Assembly: GCF_900116565.1 (NCBI RefSeq)
Contig: NZ_FPCJ01000001.1
Span: forward strand, 1,302,001-1,366,000
DNA: 64,000 bases
Reading direction: 5' to 3'
From: Thermoflavifilum thermophilum
GTDB lineage: Bacteria; Bacteroidota; Bacteroidia; Chitinophagales; Chitinophagaceae
Of this stretch, positions 1 to 7,957 are shown piece by piece. The translations under genes were made by a program, and so were the position numbers. The notes below the pieces were generated by a model that saw nothing but the letters and a program-made list of their open reading frames with translations, did not search any database and was not told where the DNA came from. The number at the start of each line of letters is the position of its first letter. Position 1 is the first letter of the stretch.

Positions 1-2370
1 GTTTTCCAGGATGGTACGGATGGTACGCACAATATTCACTTCTTCATTGTAAGCGGGTATAACCACGCTCACCAAAGGCTGTACGGCTGCGTTTGAGGGC
101 TCTTTTGTTTGCCTGGCCTGTCTTCTGTTTTCTTTCCAGGCCAGCACAGCCATCAGCAACATCCTGCCCAGGGAAAGAGCAATGCCTACCATGAATAAGG
201 CCCAGAGCAGATTATTTATCCAATAGGTGCAGGTGGCGAAAAAATAATTGAGCTTGATGAGGAAATAATCTTTTTTGTTTTTAATCGGCGGCATCAGTTC
301 ATCCCGTGTTTTGCCCATCAGGTCGCCAACGGTGGTAAACTGATAACCATGGTCTCGGAAATAATGAATGATACGGGGCAATGCCTGCACGGTAGCTTCG
401 CGATTACCCCCTGCATCATGCAGCAAAATGATGTTACCCCGGTCTTGCATACGCACTACGCGGTTGAAAATGCTATCGGCATTTACCCCGTCGTCCACAT
501 CCCAATCTTCCGGATCAATGTTTTCACCAATGGTGTAATAATTTAGTTTGCGGGCAAGCGCCACAGGTATCAGCTCTACCATCAGGTGGGGCTCTGAATC
601 CGCATTATAAGGAGCACGGAACAGAATGGTGGAATGTCCGGTGATACATTCAATCAGAAGCCGGGTGGCCTGGATTTCATAGATGGCCAGGCGAGGCGGA
701 AGCGCAGCAATATTGGGATGGGTAAACGTATGGTCGCCAATTTCAAATCCATCCTTGAATTCCCGTTTTACCAGCGGAATATTGTTTTCTGCATTGATGC
801 CTATCAGGAAAAAGGTTGCGGGCACATGTTCCTTTTCGAGGATATCGAGAATGCGGGGTGTATAACGCGGATCGGGGCCATCATCAAAGGTAAGTACCAG
901 CTTTTTCTTTGCCGCTCCAAATTGCCGGATCACAAAAGTCGAAGGTAGGCTCTCATAGTGCTGTTCAGCAATAAGCATATCCCCTGTATCGAGCTCCAGC
1001 GCTATTTTGCCTGGTTCTGGCGTAGCCAGCACATCCAGTACTTCACCTTCTCCCAGATAATCCACATCGTTGGAAAGGCTCACGGTGGAAAATTTGCTAA
1101 AGTCCACCGGTTTACGGGCAAGAGCGGAATCGCTTAAATCCTGATCATAAAAGCTCCACAGCCGATTGTCTTCCGAACCCAGCCGCCAGAAACAAACCCC
1201 AGCCATGCCATCCTCTGCAGCAAATCGCATGGTATTGAAATTGGTAGCGGCATCCGTGAAATAAACATCATGTTTCACCGAGTCATCGTCGTAATAACTG
1301 TAATGCAGATTGTAACTGTCGTCGTTGAATTCAATGCGGGCATGATATTCTTTGGCCAGGCTCAAGGCTTCCTGATAGGTGAGATTGGCGGCCTCAGCCT
1401 GCTCGGGCCAATCATATCCATACGCTGCCAGTCCCAGAATGATTTTTTGAGAAGGGACCTGGTTCTCGATTGCACTGATAGCGCCTTCCACCCAGTGCTG
1501 ATCGCTGATAGGACCCGGTACACTCTGATCGTCATGTTCATCATAGGCCATTACCACCAGATAATCTGCCGCCCGCGCGAGCCGACCATAATCATAATCC
1601 TCATTAAACGGAGGCACATCAATGGTTACCAACAAACCGGCCCTGTGCAAAGAATCATACAACTCGCGCTGGAAGGCCACCAGCGCATCATTATTTTTTT
1701 CTATCAGATTCTCCAGATCCACGTTTACGCCGGCAAAATGATGGCTGATCAACAGTTCTTTCAGTTGATGGATGATGCGATGCGCAATGACAGGATGATG
1801 GAGCATCCGATGAACCGACCGGCCATCAAAATCATCACTGAAATGGTTGGAAAAAATGGGCAGAATACGCACCCCACTGTCGCGCATAATTTTCAAAGCA
1901 GCCGGATCGATGCGGGTTTGCAGGGAATCTCCTGGCGTCAGAAAGATCCATTCCGGAAAAATCATGTTTAGTTTACCCGCATTGCTCTTCAGCGAGAAAA
2001 ACGATTGGGCATCCCAGGGTACATAAAATGCTGCCCGGATCTGGCTGCCGGAAAACGGAAGTTTAGGTTTATGACTCGCATATCCGGACTTTTGCAAGCG
2101 ATGATGCTGAATGAACTGCTGAAAACTCTGGAAACGCAAATTTTTCCGGGTGATGAAGGTGGTAGGATCATTGGGATTTAAGATTTTCTTGTACACCTCG
2201 TTCTTGTCGCGCAGGCGGGGAAGCGAAGGATTGGTAGCATTTATCAGGGCGATGAAAAACACAACCAGAAAGAAAACAGCCAAAGCAATGATCACCCGCA
2301 GGGACCATTTCACCCTATTCCACCTCCCGGGATTACTGGTTTGAAATATTTGCCGATAGCTCGTTTCCAT
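1..2370 (-). CDS. GH18 / polysaccharide deacetylase / GT2 fusion protein (5' part, runs off left edge)
   Basis: Reading from ATG at 2370 the frame stays open for 790 codons to the window edge, so the gene is partial at its 3' end. Order: an N-terminal membrane segment (about residues 20-43); a GH18-like domain (about 110-420) with core GVNVDLE near residue 216; a NodB-type deacetylase (about 490-690) with TFDDGP, the HTFTH metal-binding pair, FRAPY and LLHD; a second membrane segment (about 713-745); then the start of a family 2 glycosyltransferase (VSVVIPAYNEE). In known systems such modules make, trim and deacetylate beta-linked GlcNAc polymers (PgaB/PgaC or chitooligosaccharide type). That substrate is inference. 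The first two acids of the GH18 DxxDxDxE signature are A and N, while the final D and E remain. Confidence 0.9.
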   Translation of the reverse strand, partial: METSYRQIFQTSNPGRWNRVKWSLRVIIALAVFFLVVFFIALINATNPSLPRLRDKNEVYKKILNPNDPTTFITRKNLRFQSFQQFIQHHRLQKSGYASHKPKLPFSGSQIRAAFYVPWDAQSFFSLKSNAGKLNMIFPEWIFLTPGDSLQTRIDPAALKIMRDSGVRILPIFSNHFSDDFDGRSVHRMLHHPVIAHRIIHQLKELLISHHFAGVNVDLENLIEKNNDALVAFQRELYDSLHRAGLLVTIDVPPFNEDYDYGRLARAADYLVVMAYDEHDDQSVPGPISDQHWVEGAISAIENQVPSQKIILGLAAYGYDWPEQAEAANLTYQEALSLAKEYHARIEFNDDSYNLHYSYYDDDSVKHDVYFTDAATNFNTMRFAAEDGMAGVCFWRLGSEDNRLWSFYDQDLSDSALARKPVDFSKFSTVSLSNDVDYLGEGEVLDVLATPEPGKIALELDTGDMLIAEQHYESLPSTFVIRQFGAAKKKLVLTFDDGPDPRYTPRILDILEKEHVPATFFLIGINAENNIPLVKREFKDGFEIGDHTFTHPNIAALPPRLAIYEIQATRLLIECITGHSTILFRAPYNADSEPHLMVELIPVALARKLNYYTIGENIDPEDWDVDDGVNADSIFNRVVRMQDRGNIILLHDAGGNREATVQALPRIIHYFRDHGYQFTTVGDLMGKTRDELMPPIKNKKDYFLIKLNYFFATCTYWINNLLWALFMVGIALSLGRMLLMAVLAWKENRRQARQTKEPSNAAVQPLVSVVIPAYNEEVNIVRTIRTILEN

Positions 2371-2386
2371 ACGGATGGATCAGGGA

Positions 2387-2424
2387 TAAAAAATTAGCCC
2401 GCTCAAGAAGACTCAAGAGCAGGC
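2387..2424 (-). terminator. Intrinsic terminator/attenuator in the leader of the GH18 fusion gene
   Basis: On the minus strand an 8-bp stem (GCCTGCTC with GAGCGGGC, arms at 2424-2417 and 2404-2397) is followed by TAATTTTTT. It ends only 17 nt before the start codon at 2370 and lies after the stop of the upstream operon at 2594. It could end that operon or act as an attenuator for the fusion gene. Confidence 0.6.
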
Positions 2425-2513
2425 CTTTCATCCATTGTTTGTTAACCCCAAAAACTTTCGTGAAATAAAGAAATATTCTGAATAAAAGCAAATCTTGTTT
2501 TCCAATAACAACG

Positions 2514-2521
2514 CAAAGTTA
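2514..2521 (-). promoter_or_regulatory. Putative Bacteroidota -7 box upstream of the GH18 fusion gene
   Basis: The minus strand reads TAACTTTG, an exact fit to the Bacteroidota -7 consensus TAnnTTTG. No convincing -33 TTTG sits at the usual distance. If used, transcription would start near 2507 and the terminator hairpin at 2424-2387 would lie in the leader. Confidence 0.4.
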
Positions 2522-2593
2522 GCGCCAGAACAGCAAATATCCACCAGAAAATAAAAGTTTAACAATCAATCAACACTGGGAAGTATGACCCTC

Positions 2594-3862
2594 TCATTCC
2601 AGCACCCTTAATTTCACCGTTTCAATGCGGGTTTCGGACACACTGATGATTTCAAATTCAAACTGATCAATGATGATCCGCTCTTTTTCCCTAGGAATGG
2701 TTTCGTGATGCGCAATAATCAACCCGGATAAAGTTTCACTGTCTTTCTTGGGCAAGCCCAGCTGGTATTTTTCATTCAAATAATCAATTTCCAGCCTGCC
2801 GGAAAACAGATATTCACGCTCCGCAATCTGTTGCTCCACCAGGCCTTTCTGATCGTGTTCGTCCTTGAATTCTCCGAAGATTTCTTCCAATACATCTTCC
2901 ATGGTTACGATTCCTGCCGTACCCCCGAATTCATCTACCACCCAGGCTATGGTTTTGCGGGTTTCCGAAAATTTGGTAATCAGATCTACAGCCCGCATGG
3001 TTTCCGGTACCGCCGGGATACTATGCAGGATATCCTTTAGATGGGCAGGATTGGAAAAGAAATCGAGCTGGTGAATGTATCCGCAGATCTGGTCAATGGA
3101 ATCTTCGTACACGATAATCTTAGACAATCGGGTTGCAATGCACTTCTGACGGGCTTCTTCAAGCGTACTATCCAGGGGAATGGCCACTATTTCATTGCGC
3201 GGCACCATGCATTCCCGGATGCGTACATGCACCAGTGCCAGGGCATTTTCAAACCATTTTGTATTTAACTCTTTGTGGAAAACAGAATAATGGTTTTCGT
3301 GCATAAACTGGTGTAACTCCATTTTGCTGAACACCAGCTTGCGATCAGAAAGGCGTGCATTAAACAGATAAATCAAAATCCATTCGGCCGTACCAATCAG
3401 TGCATTGACCAGCGGCTGAAAGAGCGTGTAAAATCCATAAAACGGAATCAGAAAAATCTTTAGCATGAAATCGGCCCTGGCTTTGAACAGAATGCGGGGC
3501 AAAAATTCACCAAAGGCCAGAATCAAAAAGCTTGAAAGCAGAATTTCTACGATAAGTTTCAGATAAGGATTGTTCAAAGCACCCCTGAGCAGCAAATTTT
3601 CCCAGAATGGCTGAAGTGCGGTAAAAACGACCGTACCATAAATGACAAGCATGATGTTGACCCCTACAATGCAGGTACCTACCAGCTGATCAGGGTTCTG
3701 GATAAAATGATTTAAAATCCGACCTATCCATTTCCCCTGCTTTTTTCGGACTTCGATACTCAGCTTATTGGCCGAAAAAAAAGCTGTTTCAATTCCGGTG
3801 AAAAAGGCAGTCAACAGAAGCAGGATGATAACAACAAGACCAGAAGTCTGATACGTATCCAT
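2594..3862 (-). CDS. CNNM/CorC-family transmembrane protein with CBS domains (HlyC/CorC, GldE-like)
   Basis: A 422-residue inner-membrane protein. The N-terminal DUF21/CNNM region has about four hydrophobic segments (residues 5-25, 65-85, 105-140). A CBS-pair region follows (about 200-330, with REC(M)VPRNEIVAIP and a VDEFGGTAGIVTMEDVLEEIFGE segment), then a C-terminal CorC_HlyC domain. Family members are linked to Mg2+/divalent cation or Na+ movement, and the Bacteroidota GldE branch to gliding. Which applies here is not decided by sequence alone. It is the last gene of the run DUF4290-murA-gmk, 19 bp after gmk. Confidence 0.85.
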   Translation of the reverse strand: MDTYQTSGLVVIILLLLTAFFTGIETAFFSANKLSIEVRKKQGKWIGRILNHFIQNPDQLVGTCIVGVNIMLVIYGTVVFTALQPFWENLLLRGALNNPYLKLIVEILLSSFLILAFGEFLPRILFKARADFMLKIFLIPFYGFYTLFQPLVNALIGTAEWILIYLFNARLSDRKLVFSKMELHQFMHENHYSVFHKELNTKWFENALALVHVRIRECMVPRNEIVAIPLDSTLEEARQKCIATRLSKIIVYEDSIDQICGYIHQLDFFSNPAHLKDILHSIPAVPETMRAVDLITKFSETRKTIAWVVDEFGGTAGIVTMEDVLEEIFGEFKDEHDQKGLVEQQIAEREYLFSGRLEIDYLNEKYQLGLPKKDSETLSGLIIAHHETIPREKERIIIDQFEFEIISVSETRIETVKLRVLE

Positions 3863-3881
3863 AAGAGGGATCCTACCAAAA

Positions 3882-4484
3882 TTAGTGAATTTCTTTGTTC
3901 AGCATACGGGCAATAAAGGGTGCCACAGCGGCCTCAGCCTGGGAGAGGGCATGCTCCAGGGTATCGTTGTAGATGATATGATGAAAACGGGAAGCATAAC
4001 TTAACTCCTCAGCGGTCTTGCGCAGCCTTTCTTCCAGAGAAACGGATGTTTCGGAACCCCGCTTAATGAGCCTCTCTCGGAGCACATCCAGAGAGGGTGG
4101 CTGAATAAACAAGGAAAGGGATTGAGGATATTTTTCCAGCAGGTGCATAGCCCCGCGTACATCGATATCCACCAGCGGAATCTGATGGTTGTGCCAGATG
4201 CGTTCCAGCTCGCTGATCAGGGTGCCATAATATTTGCCCTCATACACCATTTCATATTCTGCAAAGGCTCCCTGTCTGATTTTTTCCTGAAAGGCTTCGG
4301 GTGTCAGAAAATAGTAATCGCGGCCATTGACTTCATGCTGGCGGGGCGGGCGGGTACAGGCCGATACAGAAAAATCCAGCTCAGGAAAGCGTTTCAGCAA
4401 ATGATGCACAATAGTGGTTTTTCCCGATCCGGATGGCGCGGTAATAATAACCAACGGTTGAAATCTCTGTTGATCCATGTCCAT
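3882..4484 (-). CDS. gmk: Guanylate kinase
   Basis: Converts GMP plus ATP to GDP plus ADP in purine nucleotide supply. The P-loop APSGSGKTT lies near residues 16-24. The GMP-binding segment with SACTRPPRQHEVNGRDYYF follows, then EYEMVYEGKYYGT and the VDIDVRGAMHLL core. The 200-residue length is usual for the family. Its start overlaps the murA stop by one base, so it is probably translated from the same transcript. Confidence 0.96.
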   Translation of the reverse strand: MDMDQQRFQPLVIITAPSGSGKTTIVHHLLKRFPELDFSVSACTRPPRQHEVNGRDYYFLTPEAFQEKIRQGAFAEYEMVYEGKYYGTLISELERIWHNHQIPLVDIDVRGAMHLLEKYPQSLSLFIQPPSLDVLRERLIKRGSETSVSLEERLRKTAEELSYASRFHHIIYNDTLEHALSQAEAAVAPFIARMLNKEIH

Positions 4485-5791
4485 TATACCTCTATTCTTC
4501 GGATATGGGCGCCCAGGGCTCGCAGGCGCTGATCAATGGACTCATAGCCACGGTCTATTTGCTCCACATTCTGGATAATACTGGTACCTTCCGCACTTAA
4601 AGCGGCTATCAGCAGGGCTACTCCGGCCCGGATATCGGGTGAGCTCATGGTAATCCCCCTGAGCATGTATTCCCAATCTAACCCTATCACCACAGCCCGG
4701 TGCGGATCACATAAGATGATGCGGGCACCCATGTCGAGCAGCTTATCCACAAAAAACAACCTGCTTTCAAACATTTTCTGGTGAATCAGCACACTTCCCC
4801 TTGCCTGAGTGGCTACTACCAGCATAATGCTAAGCAGGTCGGGCGTAAATCCCGGCCAGGGGTGGTCGTAAATGGTAGGTATTGACCCGTCCAGAAAATG
4901 CTGAATCTGATAATGTTCCTGGCGGGGAACAATAATATCATCGCCTTCTATAACCACCTGAATACCCAGCTGGCGAAATTTCTGCGGAATCTGTCCCAGG
5001 TGTTTTACACCTGCCTGCTGAATTCGGATCTCTCCGCGGGTCATGGCAGCCATCCCGATAAAAGATCCGATTTCAATCATGTCGGGCAGGATATGATGCG
5101 TACAGCCTCCCAATTGATCCACGCCCTCAATGGTCAGCAAATTGGAACCAATGCCGGAAATTTTTGCACCCATCCGTACCAGCATATGGCATAGTTGCTG
5201 CACGTAGGGCTCACAGGCAGCATGATATAGGGTGGTACTGCCTTTGGCATATACAGCCGCCATAATCAGGTTGGCCGTTCCCGTCACAGAAGGCTCATCG
5301 AGCAATACATAATTGCCCTTCAATTCCTTTGTTTCCAGCAAGTAATAAAAATTCTCGTACTGAAAAGTCGCCCCCAACTGTTGCAAACCCAGCAAATGGG
5401 TATCCAGCCGGCGACGACCAATTTTATCTCCACCTGGGCTGGGCATGATTGCCCGTTTCCAACGGGCCAGCAAGGGGCCTGCCAGCAATACGATACCTCT
5501 GAGGCGGGATGATTTTTTACGGAACTCCTGTGTTTTCAGATAATCAAAATCAATGGTCTTCGCCTGAAATGTACAACTATGGCGATCATGTCGCTGAACT
5601 GAAACCCCAAGATCCGCTAAAATTTCAATGAGCAGGTTTACATCGGCTATATCCGGAATATTGTGGATGGTAACAGGCTCTTCGGTAAGCAAAGTAGCGG
5701 CTATTACCTGCAGAGCTTCATTTTTGGCTCCCTGCGGTACAATCGTTCCATGAAGCGCCGTTCCACCGGTGACTTCAAGGACAGCACTCAC
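4484..5791 (-). CDS. murA: UDP-N-acetylglucosamine 1-carboxyvinyltransferase with Asp in place of the catalytic Cys
   Basis: First committed step of peptidoglycan synthesis: adds enolpyruvate from PEP to UDP-GlcNAc. It is 435 residues, the usual size. GAKNEAL near residue 21 holds the conserved Lys. The active-site loop reads PGGDKIGRRRLDTH, so residue 122 is Asp where Escherichia coli MurA has Cys115. From family knowledge, Asp at this position gives an active enzyme that fosfomycin cannot alkylate. The start overlaps the upstream DUF4290 stop by 4 bp (ATGA). Confidence 0.96.
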   Translation of the reverse strand: MSAVLEVTGGTALHGTIVPQGAKNEALQVIAATLLTEEPVTIHNIPDIADVNLLIEILADLGVSVQRHDRHSCTFQAKTIDFDYLKTQEFRKKSSRLRGIVLLAGPLLARWKRAIMPSPGGDKIGRRRLDTHLLGLQQLGATFQYENFYYLLETKELKGNYVLLDEPSVTGTANLIMAAVYAKGSTTLYHAACEPYVQQLCHMLVRMGAKISGIGSNLLTIEGVDQLGGCTHHILPDMIEIGSFIGMAAMTRGEIRIQQAGVKHLGQIPQKFRQLGIQVVIEGDDIIVPRQEHYQIQHFLDGSIPTIYDHPWPGFTPDLLSIMLVVATQARGSVLIHQKMFESRLFFVDKLLDMGARIILCDPHRAVVIGLDWEYMLRGITMSSPDIRAGVALLIAALSAEGTSIIQNVEQIDRGYESIDQRLRALGAHIRRIEV

Positions 5792-6426
5792 TTGTTGCGG
5801 TTTTTATATTTGTTGTAATACTTGTTGAAAGAACCTCCCTTGCCGTTGTATTTATTGTAACGGCGTTTGGTATTTCTGTAAGATTCGCCTGTCTGGATTA
5901 CGGGCACACCAGGTTGATAATCCAGCTGGTTATGGGTGATGGCAGCCAGTTCGCTGCGAATCATGTCGTCGTGTACATTTTCCTTATGCCAGTTGTTATA
6001 GGCGAGTTTCATGTAATTGCCAATTACCTGCGCAAAAGCAGCCTTTTTCTCGGGATCCGGTTCACGCAAGGCTTTTTCAATCAATAATTCCAGATTTTTA
6101 CCCAGGTGGCTGTATCGCGGATGCCTCTTAGGATAAGGCAGGGGCGCCGGTTTGGGCTTCAGGGATTCCCGGGTGGGTTTGGGATAAGGCGAATCAACAT
6201 CCAGTTTAAAATCAGAAATCAGGAACAAATGATCCCATAGCTTGTGGCGGAAATCTTCCACATTGCGCAGATGTGGGTTGAGAGTGCCCATCAGCTCAAT
6301 AACTGCTAAAGCATTGCGCTGGCGTTTTTCCTTATCTTCAATGGTGAGCAGGTATTCAATCATCTTCTGAATATTCCGCCCATATTCCCGAATCACCAAC
6401 GGGTTGCGGGTGGTATTGTATTCCAT
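5788..6426 (-). CDS. DUF4290 family protein
   Basis: A 212-residue protein matching the Bacteroidota-restricted DUF4290 family, which starts MEYNTTRNPLVIREYGRNIQ. The middle is charged and helical, and the C-terminus is a low-complexity basic tail rich in N, K, Y and G (RRYNKYNGKGGSFNKYYN), suggesting nucleic-acid or surface contacts. No catalytic motif is seen and the function is unknown. It is the first gene of the run leading into murA and gmk, and that coupling is common in the phylum. Confidence 0.85.
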   Translation of the reverse strand: MEYNTTRNPLVIREYGRNIQKMIEYLLTIEDKEKRQRNALAVIELMGTLNPHLRNVEDFRHKLWDHLFLISDFKLDVDSPYPKPTRESLKPKPAPLPYPKRHPRYSHLGKNLELLIEKALREPDPEKKAAFAQVIGNYMKLAYNNWHKENVHDDMIRSELAAITHNQLDYQPGVPVIQTGESYRNTKRRYNKYNGKGGSFNKYYNKYKNRNK

Positions 6427-6499
6427 GCAGAAGCTTTTTGCAAACCTACACGAATTCTTTTACAGCTCCAACTAACCAGGACAGTCGGGCAGAATATGA

Positions 6500-6507
6500 T
6501 AATTTTG
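6500..6507 (+). promoter_or_regulatory. Putative -7 box for the SDR gene
   Basis: TAATTTTG matches TAnnTTTG and lies 20 nt before the ATG at 6528. This favours 6528 as the true start over the longer open frame from 6438, because the box would then lie in the promoter instead of in coding sequence. No good -33 element was seen. Confidence 0.4.
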
Positions 6508-6527
6508 GAGCTGAATCTTTTTGGGTG

Positions 6528-7313
6528 ATGGAACTTTCTTTAAAAGGTAAAACGGCTTGCATCGGCGGCGCATCACAGGGTATTGGGCTGGCCACGGCTA
6601 TGGCTTTATCCCGACTGGGAGCCAGTTGCATATTGTTATCGAGGAATGAGAAACGGCTGCAGGAAGCTATGGGACAACTGGATGTATCAGCAGGGCAGCA
6701 ACATCGCTATGTTTCTGTGGATTTGGGCAATACCAATCGGGTGAAGACCATTGCCGAAATGCTTGCCACACAAGGCCCCGTTGAGATTCTGGTGAACAAC
6801 AGCGGCGGCCCGGCTCCCGGTCCATTGGTAGAAGCGCCGACACAAGCTTTCGAGTCTGCTTTCCGGGAACATCTCATTGCCAGCCAGTTGCTGGTTCAGG
6901 CTTTCGTTCCGGGAATGCGGGCACGTGGCTACGGTCGTATCATCAATATTTTGTCCACCTCCGTTAAAGCTCCCATTGCCGGCCTGGGCGTATCCACAAC
7001 CATTCGCTGGGCTATGGCCGGATGGGCCAAAGTGCTGGCTACAGAGCTGGCGCCGTTTGGCATTACAGTTAACTGCATATTGCCTGGTTCTACCCTTACC
7101 GGCAGGCTGGAACAATTATTCGAAGATACTGCCCATCGTCAGCAACTGCCCGTTGAAAAAGTTAAACAGCGGGCGCAGGAGGAAATCCCCATGAAACGCT
7201 TTGCTACACCAGCAGAAATCGCCCAGGCCGTTGCTTTTCTGGCAAGTCCGGCCGCAGCTTATATTACCGGCGTGTATTTGCAGGTTGACGGAGGAAAAAC
7301 ACCTGTTGGATAA
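6528..7313 (+). CDS. SDR-family oxidoreductase with a non-canonical active site
   Basis: A Rossmann-fold short-chain dehydrogenase/reductase of 262 residues when started at 6528; the frame is open from 6438 but the extra 30 residues look unlike the family. The NAD(P) motif GGASQGIG and the NNSGG segment are clear. The usual YxxxK is absent: aligned on the helix ending WAKVLATELAPFGITVN, the positions read S and R (STTIR). The C-terminal IPMKRFATPAEIAQAVAFLAS and TGVYLQVDGG are typical of FabG-like SDRs. The substrate is unknown. It is divergent from the DUF4290 operon. Confidence 0.88.
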   Translation: MELSLKGKTACIGGASQGIGLATAMALSRLGASCILLSRNEKRLQEAMGQLDVSAGQQHRYVSVDLGNTNRVKTIAEMLATQGPVEILVNNSGGPAPGPLVEAPTQAFESAFREHLIASQLLVQAFVPGMRARGYGRIINILSTSVKAPIAGLGVSTTIRWAMAGWAKVLATELAPFGITVNCILPGSTLTGRLEQLFEDTAHRQQLPVEKVKQRAQEEIPMKRFATPAEIAQAVAFLASPAAAYITGVYLQVDGGKTPVG

Positions 7314-7321
7314 TCGGATAA

Positions 7322-7825
7322 TTATTCCTTTCCGTTTTTCAAGGGCACAGCAGGTTCTTCCGTATCTATGGAAACGCTGCGGCTGAAGCTTTCTTCCAGG
7401 GAAATGAAGGTTTCGGTACGCTCAATGCCTTTTACTTTCTGCAATTCATCGTGCAATACCCGCCTGAGTTGCTGAATATCCCGGCATACCACCTCGGCAA
7501 ATATGCTGTAGTTGCCGGTTGTGTAATTTACCCGTACAATTTCAGGTATTCTTTTTAATTCCTTTACCACACTGTCGTACAGCGAACTTTTTTCCAGATA
7601 AATGCCCACAAAAGCTGTTACGTCGTATCCGATTTTTTTCAGATCCACCTGCAGGCGGGTACCTTTCACAACACCCAGTTCCTGTAGCTTTTTCATGCGG
7701 ACGTGGATGGTGCCACCCGAGACAAATAATTTTTTGCCCAGATCGGCATAGGAGATGCCCGCATCATGCATCATTTCATTGATGATTTTCAGGTCAAGTT
7801 TGTCGATATTCAATGAGCTGGCCAT
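7322..7825 (-). CDS. Lrp/AsnC-family transcriptional regulator
   Basis: A 167-residue protein with an N-terminal AsnC-type winged helix (LDLKIINEMMHDAGISYADL, then GGTIHVRMKKLQELGVVKG) and a C-terminal RAM/AsnC ligand-binding beta-alpha domain (VTAFVGIYLE, NYSIFAEVV, GIERTETFISLEE). Such proteins assemble into octamers and sense amino acids or related metabolites. The ligand is not predictable here. The gene diverges from the tRNA-like RNA at 7958, sharing a 130-bp control region, so it could regulate itself and that RNA. Confidence 0.92.
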   Translation of the reverse strand: MASSLNIDKLDLKIINEMMHDAGISYADLGKKLFVSGGTIHVRMKKLQELGVVKGTRLQVDLKKIGYDVTAFVGIYLEKSSLYDSVVKELKRIPEIVRVNYTTGNYSIFAEVVCRDIQQLRRVLHDELQKVKGIERTETFISLEESFSRSVSIDTEEPAVPLKNGKE

Positions 7826-7880
7826 TTTGAAAATCTGTTTTAGATAATAGTTAATGATTATTCATTTAATTAAATACAAT

Positions 7881-7888
7881 CAAAAATA
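7881..7888 (-). promoter_or_regulatory. Putative -7 box for the Lrp/AsnC gene
   Basis: The minus strand reads TATTTTTG, fitting TAnnTTTG, 56 bp upstream of the start codon at 7825. The -33 partner is weak. It lies next to the oppositely oriented promoter at 7909-7940. Confidence 0.35.
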
Positions 7889-7908
7889 TTGAAATTTACA
7901 TTAAAAAA

Positions 7909-7940
7909 ATTGCAACAAAAAGGAAAAGTATTTAAATTTG
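7909..7940 (+). promoter_or_regulatory. Promoter of the tRNA-like RNA
   Basis: ATTG at 7909-7912 is followed after 20 nt by TAAATTTG at 7933-7940, an exact -7 consensus for Bacteroidota with near-ideal spacing. Transcription would begin around 7946, about 12 nt before the folded RNA. Confidence 0.6.
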
Positions 7941-7957
7941 CATCAGTTACTACCACA

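Noticed and set aside
634-1971. Plus-strand open frames of 104 and 233 codons
   Set aside because: They lie antisense to the GH18/deacetylase/GT2 gene, whose motifs and uninterrupted 790-codon frame are clear.
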